From Acidobacteriota bacterium (GTDB taxonomy: Bacteria > Acidobacteriota > Blastocatellia > Pyrinomonadales > Pyrinomonadaceae): a DNA stretch of 64,000 bases. Below, piece by piece: positions 8,323 through 17,839 of the stretch. Location: contig JAHBSL010000002.1 in the NCBI GenBank assembly GCA_019639135.1, positions 62,001 through 126,000 on the forward strand, given 5' to 3'. The notes under the pieces are model-generated. The model was not told the DNA's origin. It did no database searches and worked only from the letters and a program-made list of their open reading frames with translations. How positions within the stretch are numbered: the stretch's first letter is position 1; each line of letters begins with the position of its first letter. A program made the translations under genes and the position numbers.

Positions 8323-9276
8323 TTGAGTCATTTTTACCCGCACAGCATAGTTTGCTTTCTCGCGTGCCTCACCACATTTTTTTTGGCGGCGAGCAATATT
8401 CTGGGACAAAGTTTGCTAAGTACTATCCACTACGGCGATCGGATAGAGATCGACGTTCTCGGTAGCTTCGAATACGACTGGCGAGGTGGGTTGAATCCGG
8501 AAGGTTATCTCGACGGATTTGACCGTGTCGAAGGGCAGATCTTTGCACTTTGTAAAAGTGAGTCAGAGGTTGCCGATGAGGTCGCAAAGCTCTATTCGCG
8601 TTTTCTTCGCGATCCGGTCGTGACGGTCAGGATCATCGACACCTCTGGTAGGCCTTATGTTTTCCTTACCGGAGGGGTTCGAAATGCGACCCGCTTTCGC
8701 CTGATGCGAAGAGCAACTCTGCAGGAACTGCTTGTTCTCGGGGGAGGTTTGACCGAATTCGCGAGCGGCGATGTGACGATCTTTCGGCGGCCGGATACGA
8801 GCTGCGAATCGGAGGTGAACGGGGCCGGGCGGTCACCACGGACGATACGAGTAAAGATCAGCGATCTTCTTGCCGGTAATCCGAATGCCAATCCGGAGGT
8901 ATTGACCGGCGATATCGTTGACGTCAATGAGGCATTCCCGATCTACGTCATCGGCGGAATTGCGAGGCCGGGCCGGCAGCTCTTTCGTGATGAACTTAGT
9001 CTTTCGCGTGCAGTTGCTGCGGCGGGCGGGCTCGATAAGAACGGCGTATCCTCGCAAGTTGTCATTTATCGCCGAGTTGGCGGTACGAGTTCGGTCATCG
9101 AGGCTAACCTTGAGCAGATCGCGCAGGGATCTGCGGCTGACATCGAACTCAAGCCCTATGACGTGATCGATATCGGGATCCGCGGGCGCGAGCGGCGGCA
9201 ATTTCCGCCAGTGGTTGAGGGTACCGGCTCGCCGCCGGTGCCGCGAGAAGAGCTGCCACTTCGCGTGATCGACTAG
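8323..9276 (+). CDS. Polysaccharide biosynthesis/export protein (Wza-like, SLBB domains)
   Basis: About 317 residues from the TTG at 8323, preferred because AGGG lies just before it; a GTG at 8287 is the longer alternative. A hydrophobic N-terminal signal segment (IVCFLACLTTFFLAAS) is followed by the poly-export domain (YGDRIEIDVLG..., with DPVVTVRI) and two SLBB domains (PYVFLTGGVRNATRFRL and YVIGGIARPGRQLF). This is the layout of outer-membrane polysaccharide translocon proteins. It lacks the full-length Wza C-terminal helix and is shorter than E. coli Wza. No tyrosine kinase (Wzc) or polymerase gene is adjacent, so it is an isolated export component here. Confidence 0.85.
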   Translation: MSHFYPHSIVCFLACLTTFFLAASNILGQSLLSTIHYGDRIEIDVLGSFEYDWRGGLNPEGYLDGFDRVEGQIFALCKSESEVADEVAKLYSRFLRDPVVTVRIIDTSGRPYVFLTGGVRNATRFRLMRRATLQELLVLGGGLTEFASGDVTIFRRPDTSCESEVNGAGRSPRTIRVKISDLLAGNPNANPEVLTGDIVDVNEAFPIYVIGGIARPGRQLFRDELSLSRAVAAAGGLDKNGVSSQVVIYRRVGGTSSVIEANLEQIAQGSAADIELKPYDVIDIGIRGRERRQFPPVVEGTGSPPVPREELPLRVID

Positions 9277-9305
9277 TCAAAGATAATTTTGAATGCGAGC
9301 AAACG

Positions 9306-9335
9306 TTGTAAAGAGCTTCCGAATCAGTTTATTAT
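9306..9335 (+). promoter_or_regulatory. Possible sigma-70 promoter
   Basis: TTGTAA (9306-9311) and TATTAT (9330-9335) with an 18-base spacer lie before the small membrane-protein gene at 9369, in an AT-rich stretch. Confidence 0.35.
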
Positions 9336-9368
9336 TATAAATTGCCGGCAATTCTCCGGCAGGTTCTT

Positions 9369-9581
9369 ATGGCTGAAAAGAAAAAGCTTAGCAGGCGGAT
9401 GTCCGCCCTTCTTTGGCTGGTCGGCGCAGCGATCGTCATCGGCATACTGATCGCGCTGCATCAGATAGCGGTCATCTATCTGATAGCTACTGTCGCGTTG
9501 GTCGTTCTCCTCCTGATCGTTGCGTATTCCGACCTCGAAAACATTGACCGTCAGGACATCCTTGGATCGGAAATGGACTAA
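9369..9581 (+). CDS. Small two-TM membrane protein
   Basis: 70 residues from the ATG at 9369, chosen because AGG lies 5 bases upstream; the longer frame from 9342 has no ribosome site. A basic start (MAEKKKLSRRM) is followed by two adjacent hydrophobic segments (LLWLVGAAIVIGILIAL and VIYLIATVALVVLLLIVAY) and a short acidic tail. The positive-inside pattern puts both ends in the cytoplasm. No family was recognised. A short GCCGG/CCGGC hairpin sits right before the ribosome site. The metalloprotease gene begins 24 bases downstream. Confidence 0.6.
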   Translation: MAEKKKLSRRMSALLWLVGAAIVIGILIALHQIAVIYLIATVALVVLLLIVAYSDLENIDRQDILGSEMD

Positions 9582-9605
9582 GGATTACTGTGACGGCTCG
9601 TTTTA

Positions 9606-10922
9606 ATGAAACAAAGCCTCAAGTTTATGCTGTTCGCTGCCGTGCTCATCTCGTGCACGGTTTCAGGGTTTGGGGCATCGCTTGATGCCGATTCGGCGAG
9701 CGCTCGCGACCTTCGGTGGCGCGGCAATACGATCCGCGTCGCGATATCAAGTTCGTTGTCGGAACAGATCCCGTCGATCAAACGGGGAAGCGATGTTGCC
9801 CTTGCGGTAGAACGGAGCCTAGAGCGATGGGCAGAAGCTGCCGGCATACGCATCCAGGTCTTTCAAACGCCGTTGCAGAACATCAGCCCGTCAGGGCCGC
9901 GAGGAGACGGCATTTCTCTCATCACTATCGCCTCGACCGCAGAGAACGCACTTGTATTTAACAAGAACGGCAATTCGCTCCCGGCCGCGACTCGAATCTT
10001 TTTTGACCGCAGCGGCAATATCACCGAGGCTGACATCGTTCTTAACGCGTCTCACCAATTCTCGACCGATGGAACTTTCGGCACTTACGACCTTGAGACC
10101 GTGTTAATGCACGAGATCGGGCACCTGCTCGGGCTCGACCATTCCCCGACGGTCGGAAGCCTGATGTGGCCGCAGATCAGCCGCAATGGCCTTTTCTCTG
10201 TCAATTCTTTTTTCCGACGTGAGCTTCTGGAACACGACATTGCGTCCGTTCGTGAGATCTACGGCACAATAACCGATGACGAAGAGTGTTGCGGTTCGGT
10301 CGAGATAAATTTTGCGGGACGAATGGGAAAATCTCATGACTCAGCGTTCGTTTGGCTTGAGAATGCCGGGAGCGGAAAGCTTTTCACCACTTTCTCTGTC
10401 AACTCAGATTCCGAAAGCGTTCGCCTCCGTTCGGTGCCTGAAGGAACCTATAACATCTATTTTTCGAACACGGTTCCCGAGGGTATTAGCGGTGGCACAA
10501 TGGCGGGAACATTTGAGGCGGCCAAGGGAGAGACGACCACGTTTGCTATAGTAGATTGGCCGTCCGCCAACTACTTGGTTCACATTGGCCTCAATGGCGA
10601 AACGACGGCGCTTAGCGTGCCGCTGAACTCCGGCAAGACCTTTACCGTTTCGCTTGTGCTGACGGAAGAATCGCAACGCCAGCCTATTCTTTATTCTCAT
10701 TCTCCTTATATTGTTGTCGATGAAGACAACATTCTGCTTACAAAAGACCCGCTGGGGCGTTCGGTCGCGATCTTCGATGTTACTGTTGCGGAAGATGCAT
10801 CGGCTGGAACTTATTCGCTTTGCTCGCTTGATCGCAATGGTCAGGAAGCCTGTTTCCCCGGTGTTTTCACCGTTTCGGCTCATCAAAATCCCTGGTATAA
10901 GCGGGACTTTTCAAAATATTAA
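9606..10922 (+). CDS. Secreted matrixin-like zinc metalloprotease
   Basis: 438 residues with a signal peptide (hydrophobic core about 7-22). The zinc-binding motif HEIGHLLGLDH places ligands at His169, His173 and His179 and the catalytic base at Glu170. The Met-turn follows (SLMWP, Met187). This is the metzincin signature, closest to the matrixin/M10 type. After the protease domain (to about residue 225) comes a region of about 210 residues rich in beta-strand, probably one or two carboxypeptidase-regulatory-like or Ig-like domains (RLRSVPEGTYNIYFSN is typical). It probably acts outside the cytoplasm. There is no obvious propeptide Cys switch. Confidence 0.85.
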   Translation: MKQSLKFMLFAAVLISCTVSGFGASLDADSASARDLRWRGNTIRVAISSSLSEQIPSIKRGSDVALAVERSLERWAEAAGIRIQVFQTPLQNISPSGPRGDGISLITIASTAENALVFNKNGNSLPAATRIFFDRSGNITEADIVLNASHQFSTDGTFGTYDLETVLMHEIGHLLGLDHSPTVGSLMWPQISRNGLFSVNSFFRRELLEHDIASVREIYGTITDDEECCGSVEINFAGRMGKSHDSAFVWLENAGSGKLFTTFSVNSDSESVRLRSVPEGTYNIYFSNTVPEGISGGTMAGTFEAAKGETTTFAIVDWPSANYLVHIGLNGETTALSVPLNSGKTFTVSLVLTEESQRQPILYSHSPYIVVDEDNILLTKDPLGRSVAIFDVTVAEDASAGTYSLCSLDRNGQEACFPGVFTVSAHQNPWYKRDFSKY

Positions 10923-10975
10923 GAAAAGTTTAAAAACTTCTTCCATTTTTTCTCCATATTGTGCATAATCGAGGC

Positions 10976-11023
10976 GTTCACCTCCCCGGTGAACATCGGT
11001 CCGCAAGGGGTGAGGACTTGCGG
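10976..11023 (+). ncRNA. Candidate structured leader RNA (two hairpins)
   Basis: Two perfect 7-bp hairpins stand in a row: GTTCACC/GGTGAAC (10976-10982 with 10988-10994, loop TCCCC) and CCGCAAG/CTTGCGG (11001-11007 with 11017-11023, loop GGGTGAGGA). The C-rich first loop can pair with the G-rich second stem-loop, so a kissing or pseudoknot fold is possible. A strong terminator follows at 11031. The element lies about 260 bases before the KimA-like transporter. It matches none of the riboswitch consensus sequences I know, including the c-di-AMP (ydaO) class. It could also simply be the 3' end of the protease transcript. Confidence 0.35.
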
Positions 11024-11030
11024 CCAAAAC

Positions 11031-11066
11031 GGGCGGCGGTGTGGGAGACGCCGCCCATTTTCTTTT
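11031..11066 (+). terminator. Intrinsic terminator (attenuator candidate)
   Basis: GGGCGGCG (11031-11038) pairs with CGCCGCCC (11049-11056), followed by ATTTTCTTTT. It either ends the metalloprotease transcript or is the expression platform of the hairpin leader before the transporter gene. From here to the transporter start at 11282 (about 215 bases) no other feature was recognised. Confidence 0.75.
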
Positions 11067-11281
11067 CAGGCATTATCCGTACCGTTTTGCTTGCCGATCG
11101 ATTGATCAGACCAGATCGAAGACTGCCGGATCTCGATTCGTTTTGGAATGACGCACGCGTTAGTATATGCTCTGAATGTTTTGCAGCGGTCAGCTCCGGC
11201 ACGGCCGCCTATTTGAATTAACGGTTGTTGGAAGAGCCTAATCTCGGCTGAAGGGTCGGGACGCGGTTCTTTTGATTTTTT

Positions 11282-13285
11282 ATGGCAACGAAGAAGCGCG
11301 GCAAACTCGGCAAGTGGATGTTCGAAGGCGTCCCGGAGGTCGAGGGGCCTCACGAACCCGAAGGCCGTCACCGAAAGCATCCATGGTGGCAGGTAATGTG
11401 CCTTACCGGCGTCGATTATTTCTCGACACTCGGTTATCAGCCCGGCATTGCATTGCTCGCCGCCGGAGCACTGTCTCCATTCGCGACGCTAGTCCTGGTT
11501 TTGCTGACGCTGTTCGGAGCTTTGCCGATGTACCGTCGGGTTGCGGAAGAAAGCCCGCACGGCGACGGCAGCATCTCAATGCTCGAGCGACTCCTTTCCC
11601 GCTGGAAAGGAAAGATGTTCGTGCTCGCCCTTCTCGGATTCGTTGCGACAAGTTTCATTATCACCATAACTCTCTCGGCCGCGGATGCGACGAAACATAT
11701 TATCGAAAATCCGTTTGTCGATAAGAACCTGCATTTCCTCCACCACGAGGTGATTGTCACGCTTGTGCTGATCGTTCTGCTAGGTGCGGTCTTCCTTCGG
11801 GGCTTTAGCGAGGTGATCGGGTTGGCGGTCGGTATTGTCGTAGTTTTCCTTGCTCTTAACCTCGTTACAATCGGCGTCGGCCTTTACCAGATCTTTTTGA
11901 TCCAGCCGGACATCATTCCGAACTGGAGCGCGCTTCTTTGGACACAACCGAACGTGAACGGCAGTGTCTTCATGCTTATCGCGGCATCGCTGTTGACATT
12001 TCCAAAGCTCGCCCTCGGTCTTTCCGGTTTTGAGACGGGCGTTGTCGTGATGCCGCTGATCAAGAGTGACGTCGATGTGCCTAAGTCGCAACTCGCCGCA
12101 TTTCATTCGACCCATGTCGATCATTCCGAGGCACCCGATGAGATCAGGACGCACATCGAAGGGCGGATCCGCGGCGGGAAGAAGCTCCTGACCGGTGCCG
12201 CGGTGATTATGAGCTTTTTCCTGATCGGCTCGAGCATCATCACGACGATGCTCGTTCCGCAATCAGAGATCGGCCCGGGCGGAAAGGCCTATGGGCGTGC
12301 TATCGCATATCTCGCACACGAATACCTCGGGTCGGCTTTCGGTACTGCATATGATCTTTCAACCATCGTAATACTTTGGTTTGCCGGTGCTTCGGCAATG
12401 GCCGGGCTGCTCAACATCGTTCCTCGATATCTGCCGCGTTACGGCATGGCTCCCGATTGGGCGCGGGCGACGCGTCCGCTCGTGATCGTCTTCACTGCGA
12501 TCTGTGTTGTCGTGACGATCTTTTTCGAGGCGAGCGTATCTGCGCAGGGCGGCGCCTATGCGACAGGCGTTTTGATGCTGATGACCTCGGCGGCGGTCGC
12601 CGTAACCATTTCAGCAAAGAGAAAGAAGGAAAAGCGGTGGATAGCGTTTCTGATCATCACTTTGATATTTAGCTATACGACCATCGCAAACATGATCGCA
12701 CAGCCGAGCGGAATTCAGATCGCGGCCCTCTTCATCATAGGGATCATCGTAACTTCGTTCGTCTCGCGTGCCTTGCGGACAACCGAACTCCGCATCGATA
12801 AGATCGAATATGACGAGACGGCGCTCGACTTCATTAAGGAAATGGCCGAGGGCGATATTCGAATTGTGACCAACCGCCGCGAGGTTGGCAACGTGGTCGA
12901 GTATCGCTTTAAGGAACATGAAAAGCGGATCGATAACCACATTCCCTCGACCGATCCGGTGATCTTCTACGAGGTCGATCTGGGAGATGCTTCAGAGTTC
13001 AAAGGGACGATGACGGTCCGCGGGGTGGACGTTGACGGCTACAAGATCCTGCGAACAGAGTCGCCCGCTGTCCCGAATGCGATCGCTGCATTGCTGCTGG
13101 ATCTTCGCGATCGGACGGGCAAGATACCGCACGTTTATTTCGGCTGGAGCGAGGGCAATCCGATAATGTACCTGGCCCGCTACATTTTGTTTGGCGAGGG
13201 CGACACGGCACCGGTCACGCGTGAGATACTAAGACAGGCCGAGCCCGATCCGGAGCTCAGGCCGAACGTTCACGTCGGTGGTTAA
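11282..13285 (+). CDS. APC-superfamily transporter with large C-terminal domain (KimA/amino-acid permease-like)
   Basis: 667 residues: a cytoplasmic start, about 12 hydrophobic segments between residues 45 and 500, and a soluble C-terminal domain of about 165 residues. The first helix region ([22 protein letters not shown]) has the unwound-helix look of APC transporters. Overall size and the soluble tail resemble KimA-type potassium importers and related amino-acid permeases. It is probably an inner-membrane symporter. Potassium or amino acid cannot be decided from sequence. A hairpin-rich leader and terminator upstream hint at RNA-level control. No operon partner is visible. Confidence 0.75.
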   Translation: MATKKRGKLGKWMFEGVPEVEGPHEPEGRHRKHPWWQVMCLTGVDYFSTLGYQPGIALLAAGALSPFATLVLVLLTLFGALPMYRRVAEESPHGDGSISMLERLLSRWKGKMFVLALLGFVATSFIITITLSAADATKHIIENPFVDKNLHFLHHEVIVTLVLIVLLGAVFLRGFSEVIGLAVGIVVVFLALNLVTIGVGLYQIFLIQPDIIPNWSALLWTQPNVNGSVFMLIAASLLTFPKLALGLSGFETGVVVMPLIKSDVDVPKSQLAAFHSTHVDHSEAPDEIRTHIEGRIRGGKKLLTGAAVIMSFFLIGSSIITTMLVPQSEIGPGGKAYGRAIAYLAHEYLGSAFGTAYDLSTIVILWFAGASAMAGLLNIVPRYLPRYGMAPDWARATRPLVIVFTAICVVVTIFFEASVSAQGGAYATGVLMLMTSAAVAVTISAKRKKEKRWIAFLIITLIFSYTTIANMIAQPSGIQIAALFIIGIIVTSFVSRALRTTELRIDKIEYDETALDFIKEMAEGDIRIVTNRREVGNVVEYRFKEHEKRIDNHIPSTDPVIFYEVDLGDASEFKGTMTVRGVDVDGYKILRTESPAVPNAIAALLLDLRDRTGKIPHVYFGWSEGNPIMYLARYILFGEGDTAPVTREILRQAEPDPELRPNVHVGG

Positions 13286-13289
13286 TTGC

Positions 13290-13676
13290 TTACTGGTGCG
13301 GCGGCAACAGCGAAGGGTTCAGTTCCAGAAAACAAGAACGGCAATAGACCGGACGACCCTGAGACGGGTAGAACGGAACGGTCGTGCTGCACCCGCACTT
13401 GGCACAGGCAACCGTTACCTCGATCCGCTGTTTGATGCCGAGCTCCTGAGCTGCGTTGATGGCAGCGATGCGCTCGTTCTTCGCCTGTTTGCATGGCTTG
13501 CACCGTTTCGGCGGATTCTTTAGGTTCTTATCGAAAAAGAACTGCTGTTCACCGGCGGTCCAGATGAAGTCGCCGTGACAATCAATACAGTTGATAGTCT
13601 GGTCAGTAAATTGCGGTTCATCTGGATTGTCCTGTATTGCCACGCTGAAAGATTCTGAGTAGCCGTTCTTTGACAT
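13290..13676 (-). CDS. Zinc-ribbon domain protein
   Basis: 128 residues with two metal-binding parts. Residues about 27-63 match the probable zinc-ribbon family (CIDCHGDFIWTAGEQQFF, then PPKRCKPC). Residues about 90-120 contain CAKCGC and CRSC, a second CxxC pair set. A short Gln/His-poor tail ends in PPHQ. Proteins of this kind are common small stress or nucleic-acid-associated proteins without a fixed function. It is convergent with the transporter gene (5-base gap), with GAGG before the ATG as ribosome site. Confidence 0.8.
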   Translation of the reverse strand: MSKNGYSESFSVAIQDNPDEPQFTDQTINCIDCHGDFIWTAGEQQFFFDKNLKNPPKRCKPCKQAKNERIAAINAAQELGIKQRIEVTVACAKCGCSTTVPFYPSQGRPVYCRSCFLELNPSLLPPHQ

Positions 13677-13919
13677 GCCCTACCTCTTAATCGTCAATGA
13701 AAATCCTGACCGCAAAAAACGCGATCGGCAGCCGAACCAATGTGGCCGGGAAACGTCGTAAATGCCCATTTCACAACTGCCGGCATCCGGGAGTGCAGGC
13801 CAATCGTGTTGGGAGAGGGCCAAGCGGGAACAAAAACAGAAGTTATAAAATTCGCTAATCCATGTCAAGGTAATGGGATTTGAATTGACCCGATTTCTCT
13901 GTAAAGATTGTCTAAGCAT

Positions 13920-15203
13920 ATGAAAGTTCTGGTTATCGGTTCCGGCGGGCGCGAGCACGCCATCTGCTATGCGTTCTCGAAAAGCCCGCGGGTCGCTAAC
14001 ATCTACTGCGCGAATGGAAATGCAGGAATAGCATCTATTGCAGAACTTGTCGCGATCAAGCCCGACGAGATCGGCCGACTTGCCGATTTTGCAGAAAGTA
14101 AAGGCATCGATCTGACATTTGTCGGCGGTGAAACATCGCTGGCACTTGGCGTTGTTGATGAGTTCGAAGGTCGCGGGTTGAAGATCATTGGAGCCTCGAA
14201 GGCCGCGGCAAGGCTTGAAGCAAGCAAGGCCTTTGCAAAGGATTTTATGAAGCGGCAGGGCATTCCGACGGCTGAATATGCCGTTGCAGCGTCGCCTGCG
14301 GAAGCCATCGAGATACTGGAAGGCGGACGATTTGGTGAGGTCACTTCGCCGGTCGTCGTAAAGGCCGATGGGCTCGCAGCCGGCAAGGGCGTCGTGGTTG
14401 CCAGCGACCGTTTGGAGGCAATTGCGGCGATAAACGAGCTGGAGTCGTTGGTCGGAGCGGAAGCAGCGTCAACGATCGTCCTCGAAGAGTGTCTGTTCGG
14501 CCGCGAGGTCTCTCTAATACTCTTTGCCGACGGCGAGAGCTTTGCATTGATGCCGCCGACCCGCGACCACAAACGCATTGGCGAGGGCGACACCGGCCCG
14601 AACACCGGCGGCATGGGCACGTTCACCGACGATTCGCTGCTTTCTTCACAGCAGACCGCGGAGATAATTGATACCGTGATCCGGCCGACATTGAAGGGAT
14701 GCTCTGACGAGGGCTTTCGCTTCCGCGGAATACTTTTCCTCGGGCTGATGATGACCGAAGCCGGGCCAAAGGTGCTCGAGTATAACGTCCGCTTCGGCGA
14801 CCCCGAAACGCAGGCTATCCTCTTCCGGCTCGATAGCGATCTGGTCGATATCTGCGAAGCGATGCTGGAAGGCAGACTTGGCGAGACCGAGATAAAGTGG
14901 CGGGCGGGTTCGTCGGCTTGCGTTATTCTCGCCGCCGAGAATTACCCGGCCAAGCCGCGGATCGGCGATGTTATCAAAGGCCTCGATCAAGCGGCTGCCC
15001 ACAGCGATGTGGTCATTTTCCACGCCGGGACAAATCTCGATGAGAATGGTTCGTTCGTAACATCGGGCGGCCGCGTGCTTGGCGTTACGGCAGTTGGCGA
15101 TGACCTCGAATCTGCTCTCGAAAAAGCCTACGCCTCTGCAAGCGAGATCTCGTGGCCGGGAATGCAGTTTAGGCGTGATATTGGAAAACCGGCTGGAAAT
15201 TAA
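13920..15203 (+). CDS. purD: Phosphoribosylamine--glycine ligase
   Basis: 427 residues from the ATG at 13920. It makes glycinamide ribonucleotide (GAR) from phosphoribosylamine, glycine and ATP in purine synthesis. The N-terminus [15 protein letters not shown] is the PurD signature. The ATP-grasp core shows [14 protein letters not shown], the [22 protein letters not shown] loop region (in part [18 protein letters not shown]) and [14 protein letters not shown], which holds the metal-binding residues. Length is normal for the family. It converges on aroC with a 4-base overlap in which the two stop codons share one TTAA. No other pur gene is adjacent. Confidence 0.97.
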   Translation: MKVLVIGSGGREHAICYAFSKSPRVANIYCANGNAGIASIAELVAIKPDEIGRLADFAESKGIDLTFVGGETSLALGVVDEFEGRGLKIIGASKAAARLEASKAFAKDFMKRQGIPTAEYAVAASPAEAIEILEGGRFGEVTSPVVVKADGLAAGKGVVVASDRLEAIAAINELESLVGAEAASTIVLEECLFGREVSLILFADGESFALMPPTRDHKRIGEGDTGPNTGGMGTFTDDSLLSSQQTAEIIDTVIRPTLKGCSDEGFRFRGILFLGLMMTEAGPKVLEYNVRFGDPETQAILFRLDSDLVDICEAMLEGRLGETEIKWRAGSSACVILAAENYPAKPRIGDVIKGLDQAAAHSDVVIFHAGTNLDENGSFVTSGGRVLGVTAVGDDLESALEKAYASASEISWPGMQFRRDIGKPAGN

Positions 15204-16357
15204 TATTCGGTGATGCTCTTCTGATAAGCCTCGTAGTTTCGCCGCATTTCCTCGATCGAATCGCCACCGAATTTTTCACGCATCGAATTCGCGAGTACGA
15301 CCGCGAGCATCGCCTCGCCGATAACGCCCGCGGCGGGCACCGCGGTGATGTCGGAGCGTTCGAAGGCTGCCGGCGATTCTTCCTTCGAATCGATATCGAC
15401 CGAGGTAAGCGGCTTCCGAAGAGTGGAGATCGGCTTGAGATATCCTCGAGCGCGAAGCTCCTCGCCGTTGGTGATGCCGCCCTCGAGCCCGCCGGCCCGA
15501 TTCGTTTTGCGAACAAACCCCGCAAAGATCTCGTCGTGGACCTCCGAGCCGAACCGCCCCGCGTTTGCGACGCCCTCGCCGATCTCGACCGCCTTGACCG
15601 CGTGGATCGACATTATCGCTCGGGCAATGCGGCCATCGAGCTTTTCTTCCCACGAGGTGTGCGACCCGAGCCCGACCGGCAACCCGTGAGCGACCACTTC
15701 GAATATACCGCCGAGCGTATCGCCTTTCGCCTTCGCCTCATCGACCAGGGCGACCATTTGTGCCTCGATCTCTTTGTTCACGCAGGCGAGCGGAGCATCC
15801 GCGGCTATCGCAACGATCTCCTCCCAAGAAGCATCGATCGGTGTTTCGGGTACCGAGCCGAGCTTTGCGACGTGACTGCGAACAGCGATGCCGAAAGCTG
15901 CAAGAAGTTGCTTTGCCAACGCTCCGGCCGCGACGCGTGCGGCGGTCTCGCGGGCGGAGGCTCGCTCGAGAATGTCGCGAAGGTCGCGGGTCTGGTATTT
16001 TTGCCCGCCGGCGAGGTCGGCATGGCCCGGCCGCGGGCGTTTTACTGCCCGAGGGTTTTTCGGCTCGGCCTCAAGCCGCTCGGCAGACATTATCTCCTGC
16101 CAATGGACGAAATCGCGATTCTCGATCATTAACGCGATCGGCGACCCGAGAGCGCGACCATGGCGAACACCAGAGAGAATTTGAACCGCGTCCGACTCGA
16201 TCTTCATCCGGCCGCCGCGGCCATAGCCTTGCTGTCGCCGCCAGAGTTCATGGTCGATCGCGGCTTTGTCAATGGCGATACCCGCCGGAACTCCTTCGAT
16301 GATGACGACCAACGCCGGTCCGTGCGATTCGCCTGCGGTTGTAAATCTGAAATTCAT
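15200..16357 (-). CDS. aroC: Chorismate synthase
   Basis: 385 residues. It converts 5-enolpyruvylshikimate 3-phosphate to chorismate using reduced FMN, the last shared step of aromatic synthesis. Visible signatures are GESHGP (9-14), [12 protein letters not shown] (about 40-51), RPGHAD (about 108), [20 protein letters not shown] and DSKEE near the end. The start ATG overlaps the stop of the upstream EamA gene by 4 bases (ATGA), so the two are translationally coupled. pabB, a user of chorismate, lies 6 kb away on the same strand. Confidence 0.97.
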   Translation of the reverse strand: MNFRFTTAGESHGPALVVIIEGVPAGIAIDKAAIDHELWRRQQGYGRGGRMKIESDAVQILSGVRHGRALGSPIALMIENRDFVHWQEIMSAERLEAEPKNPRAVKRPRPGHADLAGGQKYQTRDLRDILERASARETAARVAAGALAKQLLAAFGIAVRSHVAKLGSVPETPIDASWEEIVAIAADAPLACVNKEIEAQMVALVDEAKAKGDTLGGIFEVVAHGLPVGLGSHTSWEEKLDGRIARAIMSIHAVKAVEIGEGVANAGRFGSEVHDEIFAGFVRKTNRAGGLEGGITNGEELRARGYLKPISTLRKPLTSVDIDSKEESPAAFERSDITAVPAAGVIGEAMLAVVLANSMREKFGGDSIEEMRRNYEAYQKSITEY

Positions 16358-17259
16358 TCGCTGTTCTTTAGTTCGCTAGATTTCGCTTCGCGGACGCTCC
16401 GCCTGAAGACGATCAACCCGATACTTGAAAGGATCAAAAGTCCGCCGATAAGCGTTTGCGGCGGGAGCGTTTCGCCGAGAAAGACGTTCCCAACCAGCAC
16501 CGCGATCAGCGGCGTTACGAGTGAGATCATCATCGCCTTTGTCGATTCTATCCTCGCAAGAAGCCAGTAATAAAGCCAGAAGGCGGCTATCGTCCCGGCG
16601 ATCGAGAGATAGAGCACGGATGCGACGGCATTGAAGCCCCAATTGTGCTGCAACGGTGAGCCTTCGGCGACGATCGCATAAATGATCAGAGGCGGCAGGC
16701 CGCAAAACATCTGCGAAAGAAGGATCATTGCCGGATCGATCCCGGCCGCCTTTGCCTTAACAAGTATCGAGGCCTGTGCAGCGGCGTAGGCTCCGAGAAC
16801 GATCGCCACCGAACCCGCGAACGCCATCGCACTTTCAACCCGAAGCTGGTCGAGAAAGATAACTCCGACGCCGACAATGCCGATCAGCACGGCGATGATC
16901 TTGAGCGGGGTAATGCGTTCGCTCGGCAGGAATATCCAGGCTAGCACGAGTCCGAAGACCGTGATCATCGCCTGCAAAACGGCCGCGAGTCCGGAGGTGA
17001 TGTACTGTTCGGCCCAAAAAACCGTGCTGTAATTGACCGTAAACTGAAGAATGCCGGTGAGGGCGATCAGTTGCCATTCGCGGCGGCCCTGCGGCCAAGA
17101 TTTGCGAGCAAAATAGACCACCGGCAAAAGAAGGACGGCTGAGAGTAGAAATCGGCTGACGGCGAAAGTGATCGGCGGAAGGTCTTCGAGCCCGATCTTG
17201 ATGAAGATCCAAGTCGTTCCCCAGATAAGGCAAAGTATCAGCCAAACGAAGATCTTCAT
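16354..17259 (-). CDS. EamA/DMT-family transporter
   Basis: 301 residues with about ten hydrophobic segments in two five-helix halves, each with the EamA pattern ([21 protein letters not shown] at the first helix; [25 protein letters not shown] and [16 protein letters not shown] in the second half). These proteins export metabolites or amino acids across the inner membrane. The substrate is unknown. It overlaps aroC by 4 bases, so it may export an aromatic compound, but this is only context. The gene follows rsmD on the same strand after 19 bases. Confidence 0.88.
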   Translation of the reverse strand: MKIFVWLILCLIWGTTWIFIKIGLEDLPPITFAVSRFLLSAVLLLPVVYFARKSWPQGRREWQLIALTGILQFTVNYSTVFWAEQYITSGLAAVLQAMITVFGLVLAWIFLPSERITPLKIIAVLIGIVGVGVIFLDQLRVESAMAFAGSVAIVLGAYAAAQASILVKAKAAGIDPAMILLSQMFCGLPPLIIYAIVAEGSPLQHNWGFNAVASVLYLSIAGTIAAFWLYYWLLARIESTKAMMISLVTPLIAVLVGNVFLGETLPPQTLIGGLLILSSIGLIVFRRSVREAKSSELKNSE

Positions 17260-17278
17260 AAGATACGTATCGTTTCCG

Positions 17279-17833
17279 TTAACTGCGCTCGTAAAAGCTC
17301 AGGCGCGTCTCGCCCTGCTTCAAAATTCTCCAACGGCGAAGGTGGCCGACCGCATCCGGCAACTCCGTCTTTGCGTGGTGTTCGACGACCAGAAGGCCGC
17401 CATCGTTCAGCAGCCGGCTCGCGGCAGTTCCAAATTCGTGAAGCACCGGCGAATAGTTCATCGCGTAGGGCGGATCGAAAAAAACAATGTCCCATTCTTC
17501 GGCGTGTTCGCGGCCCGCAAAGTTCTCGGCCGAAAGCGAAAGCACCTCGGTCTGAGCTTCGGGCACTGCCAATGCGTCCAGATTTTCCTCGATCAAAGCA
17601 CAGGAACGCCTTGACCGGTCAACAAAGGTCGCGTGCCGGGCACCGCGTGAGATCGCTTCGATGCCAATGGCTCCCGTGCCGGCACATAGGTCGAGAAAGC
17701 GAGTATTCTCGTCGATCTTCGGGGCGAGAATGTTGAAGAGTGTTTCGCGAAGACGGTCCGAGGTTGGACGTGTGCGGTTGTCCGCGGGGCTTTTCAGTAT
17801 CCGGCCGCCGTAAGTCCCTGCAATGACGCGCAT
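17279..17833 (-). CDS. rsmD: 16S rRNA (guanine(966)-N(2))-methyltransferase
   Basis: 184 residues. It methylates G966 of 16S rRNA using S-adenosylmethionine. MRVIAGTYGGRIL and TRPTSDRLRETLFNIL are the family's N-terminal signature. The SAM-binding motif DLCAGTGAIG is at 48-57 and the catalytic DPPY at 120-123. Length is standard. It starts 6 bases after recG ends and is transcribed with it. The coaD gene often found next to rsmD is absent here; an EamA transporter follows instead. Confidence 0.95.
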   Translation of the reverse strand: MRVIAGTYGGRILKSPADNRTRPTSDRLRETLFNILAPKIDENTRFLDLCAGTGAIGIEAISRGARHATFVDRSRRSCALIEENLDALAVPEAQTEVLSLSAENFAGREHAEEWDIVFFDPPYAMNYSPVLHEFGTAASRLLNDGGLLVVEHHAKTELPDAVGHLRRWRILKQGETRLSFYERS

Positions 17834-17839
17834 AAACCT

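Noticed and set aside
10976..11066. Known ydaO-type c-di-AMP riboswitch
   Set aside because: The conserved core sequences of that class are not present; only hairpin geometry and the downstream transporter are suggestive.
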